Of a stretch of 15,095 bases of DNA, positions 15,028-15,095 are shown in pieces. Each line of letters begins with the position of its first letter. Position 1 is the first letter of the stretch. The notes under the pieces are model-generated. The model was not told the origin of the DNA, did not search any database, and saw nothing but the letters and a program-made list of their open reading frames with translations. The DNA comes from DASZYF01 sp035545535 (GTDB lineage: Bacteria; Actinomycetota; Actinomycetes; Mycobacteriales; CAJCIY01): the NCBI GenBank assembly GCA_035545535.1, contig DASZYF010000220.1:1-15095 (forward strand), in the 5' to 3' direction. Both the position numbers and the translations under genes were made by a program.

Positions 15028-15095
15028 GCGGCGAGCGTGCGCGAGACCACGCACGGCTGCCGCCCGCCATCCACAGGGACCCCGATCGGCCCCAC

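Overview
The window comes from a very GC-rich, Gram-positive-type genome, most likely an actinobacterium. The evidence is strong G/C preference at third codon positions, GTG starts, a DUF3263 plus LytR_C gene pair of the kind found in Actinobacteria (the Rv0430/Rv0431 arrangement of Mycobacterium tuberculosis), a GAF-GAF-SpoIIE phosphatase and a DUF559-like protein. I cannot name a genus. No rRNA, tRNA, CRISPR array, transposase or phage gene was found.

Layout. (1) 1-1406, minus: a GAF-GAF-GGDEF diguanylate cyclase cut by the window edge. (2) 1547-1948, minus: a small helix-turn-helix protein. (3) 2217-4004, plus: a GAF-GAF-SpoIIE/PP2C phosphatase, divergent from (2) across a 268-bp gap rich in inverted repeats. 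Together these look like a signalling cluster (c-di-GMP synthesis, a DNA-binding protein, Ser/Thr dephosphorylation). (4) 6561 down to 4256, minus: a tight three-gene set, DUF3263 protein, then a membrane-anchored LytR_C (VirR-like) protein, then trehalose-6-phosphate phosphatase, whose start codon directly follows the previous stop. (5) 6652-13824, plus: a secreted 2390-residue protein with a signal peptide, an S53 (sedolisin) protease domain, a PKD domain, 18 tandem IPT/TIG domains, a Ser/Pro/Thr linker and two more TIG-like domains. (6) 14152-15027, minus: a DUF559/AbiEi-like protein.

The most unusual content is a family of palindromic repeats. Eight copies share one architecture: a 20-bp arm, a 17-nt centre of variable sequence and a 20-bp inverted arm, 57 bp in all. 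Three copies occupy the gap between the convergent genes at 4004/4256. Four copies, at 84-86-bp spacing, occupy the gap between the convergent genes at 13824/14152. The eighth lies in frame inside the LytR_C gene, where it encodes about 20 residues of the cytoplasmic linker. Because 57 is a multiple of three, a copy can enter a gene without breaking its frame. In both gaps the outermost copies begin or end within about 3-14 bp of the flanking stop codons, which suggests use as bidirectional terminators or as a mobile or protein-bound element. I do not recognise this family by name.
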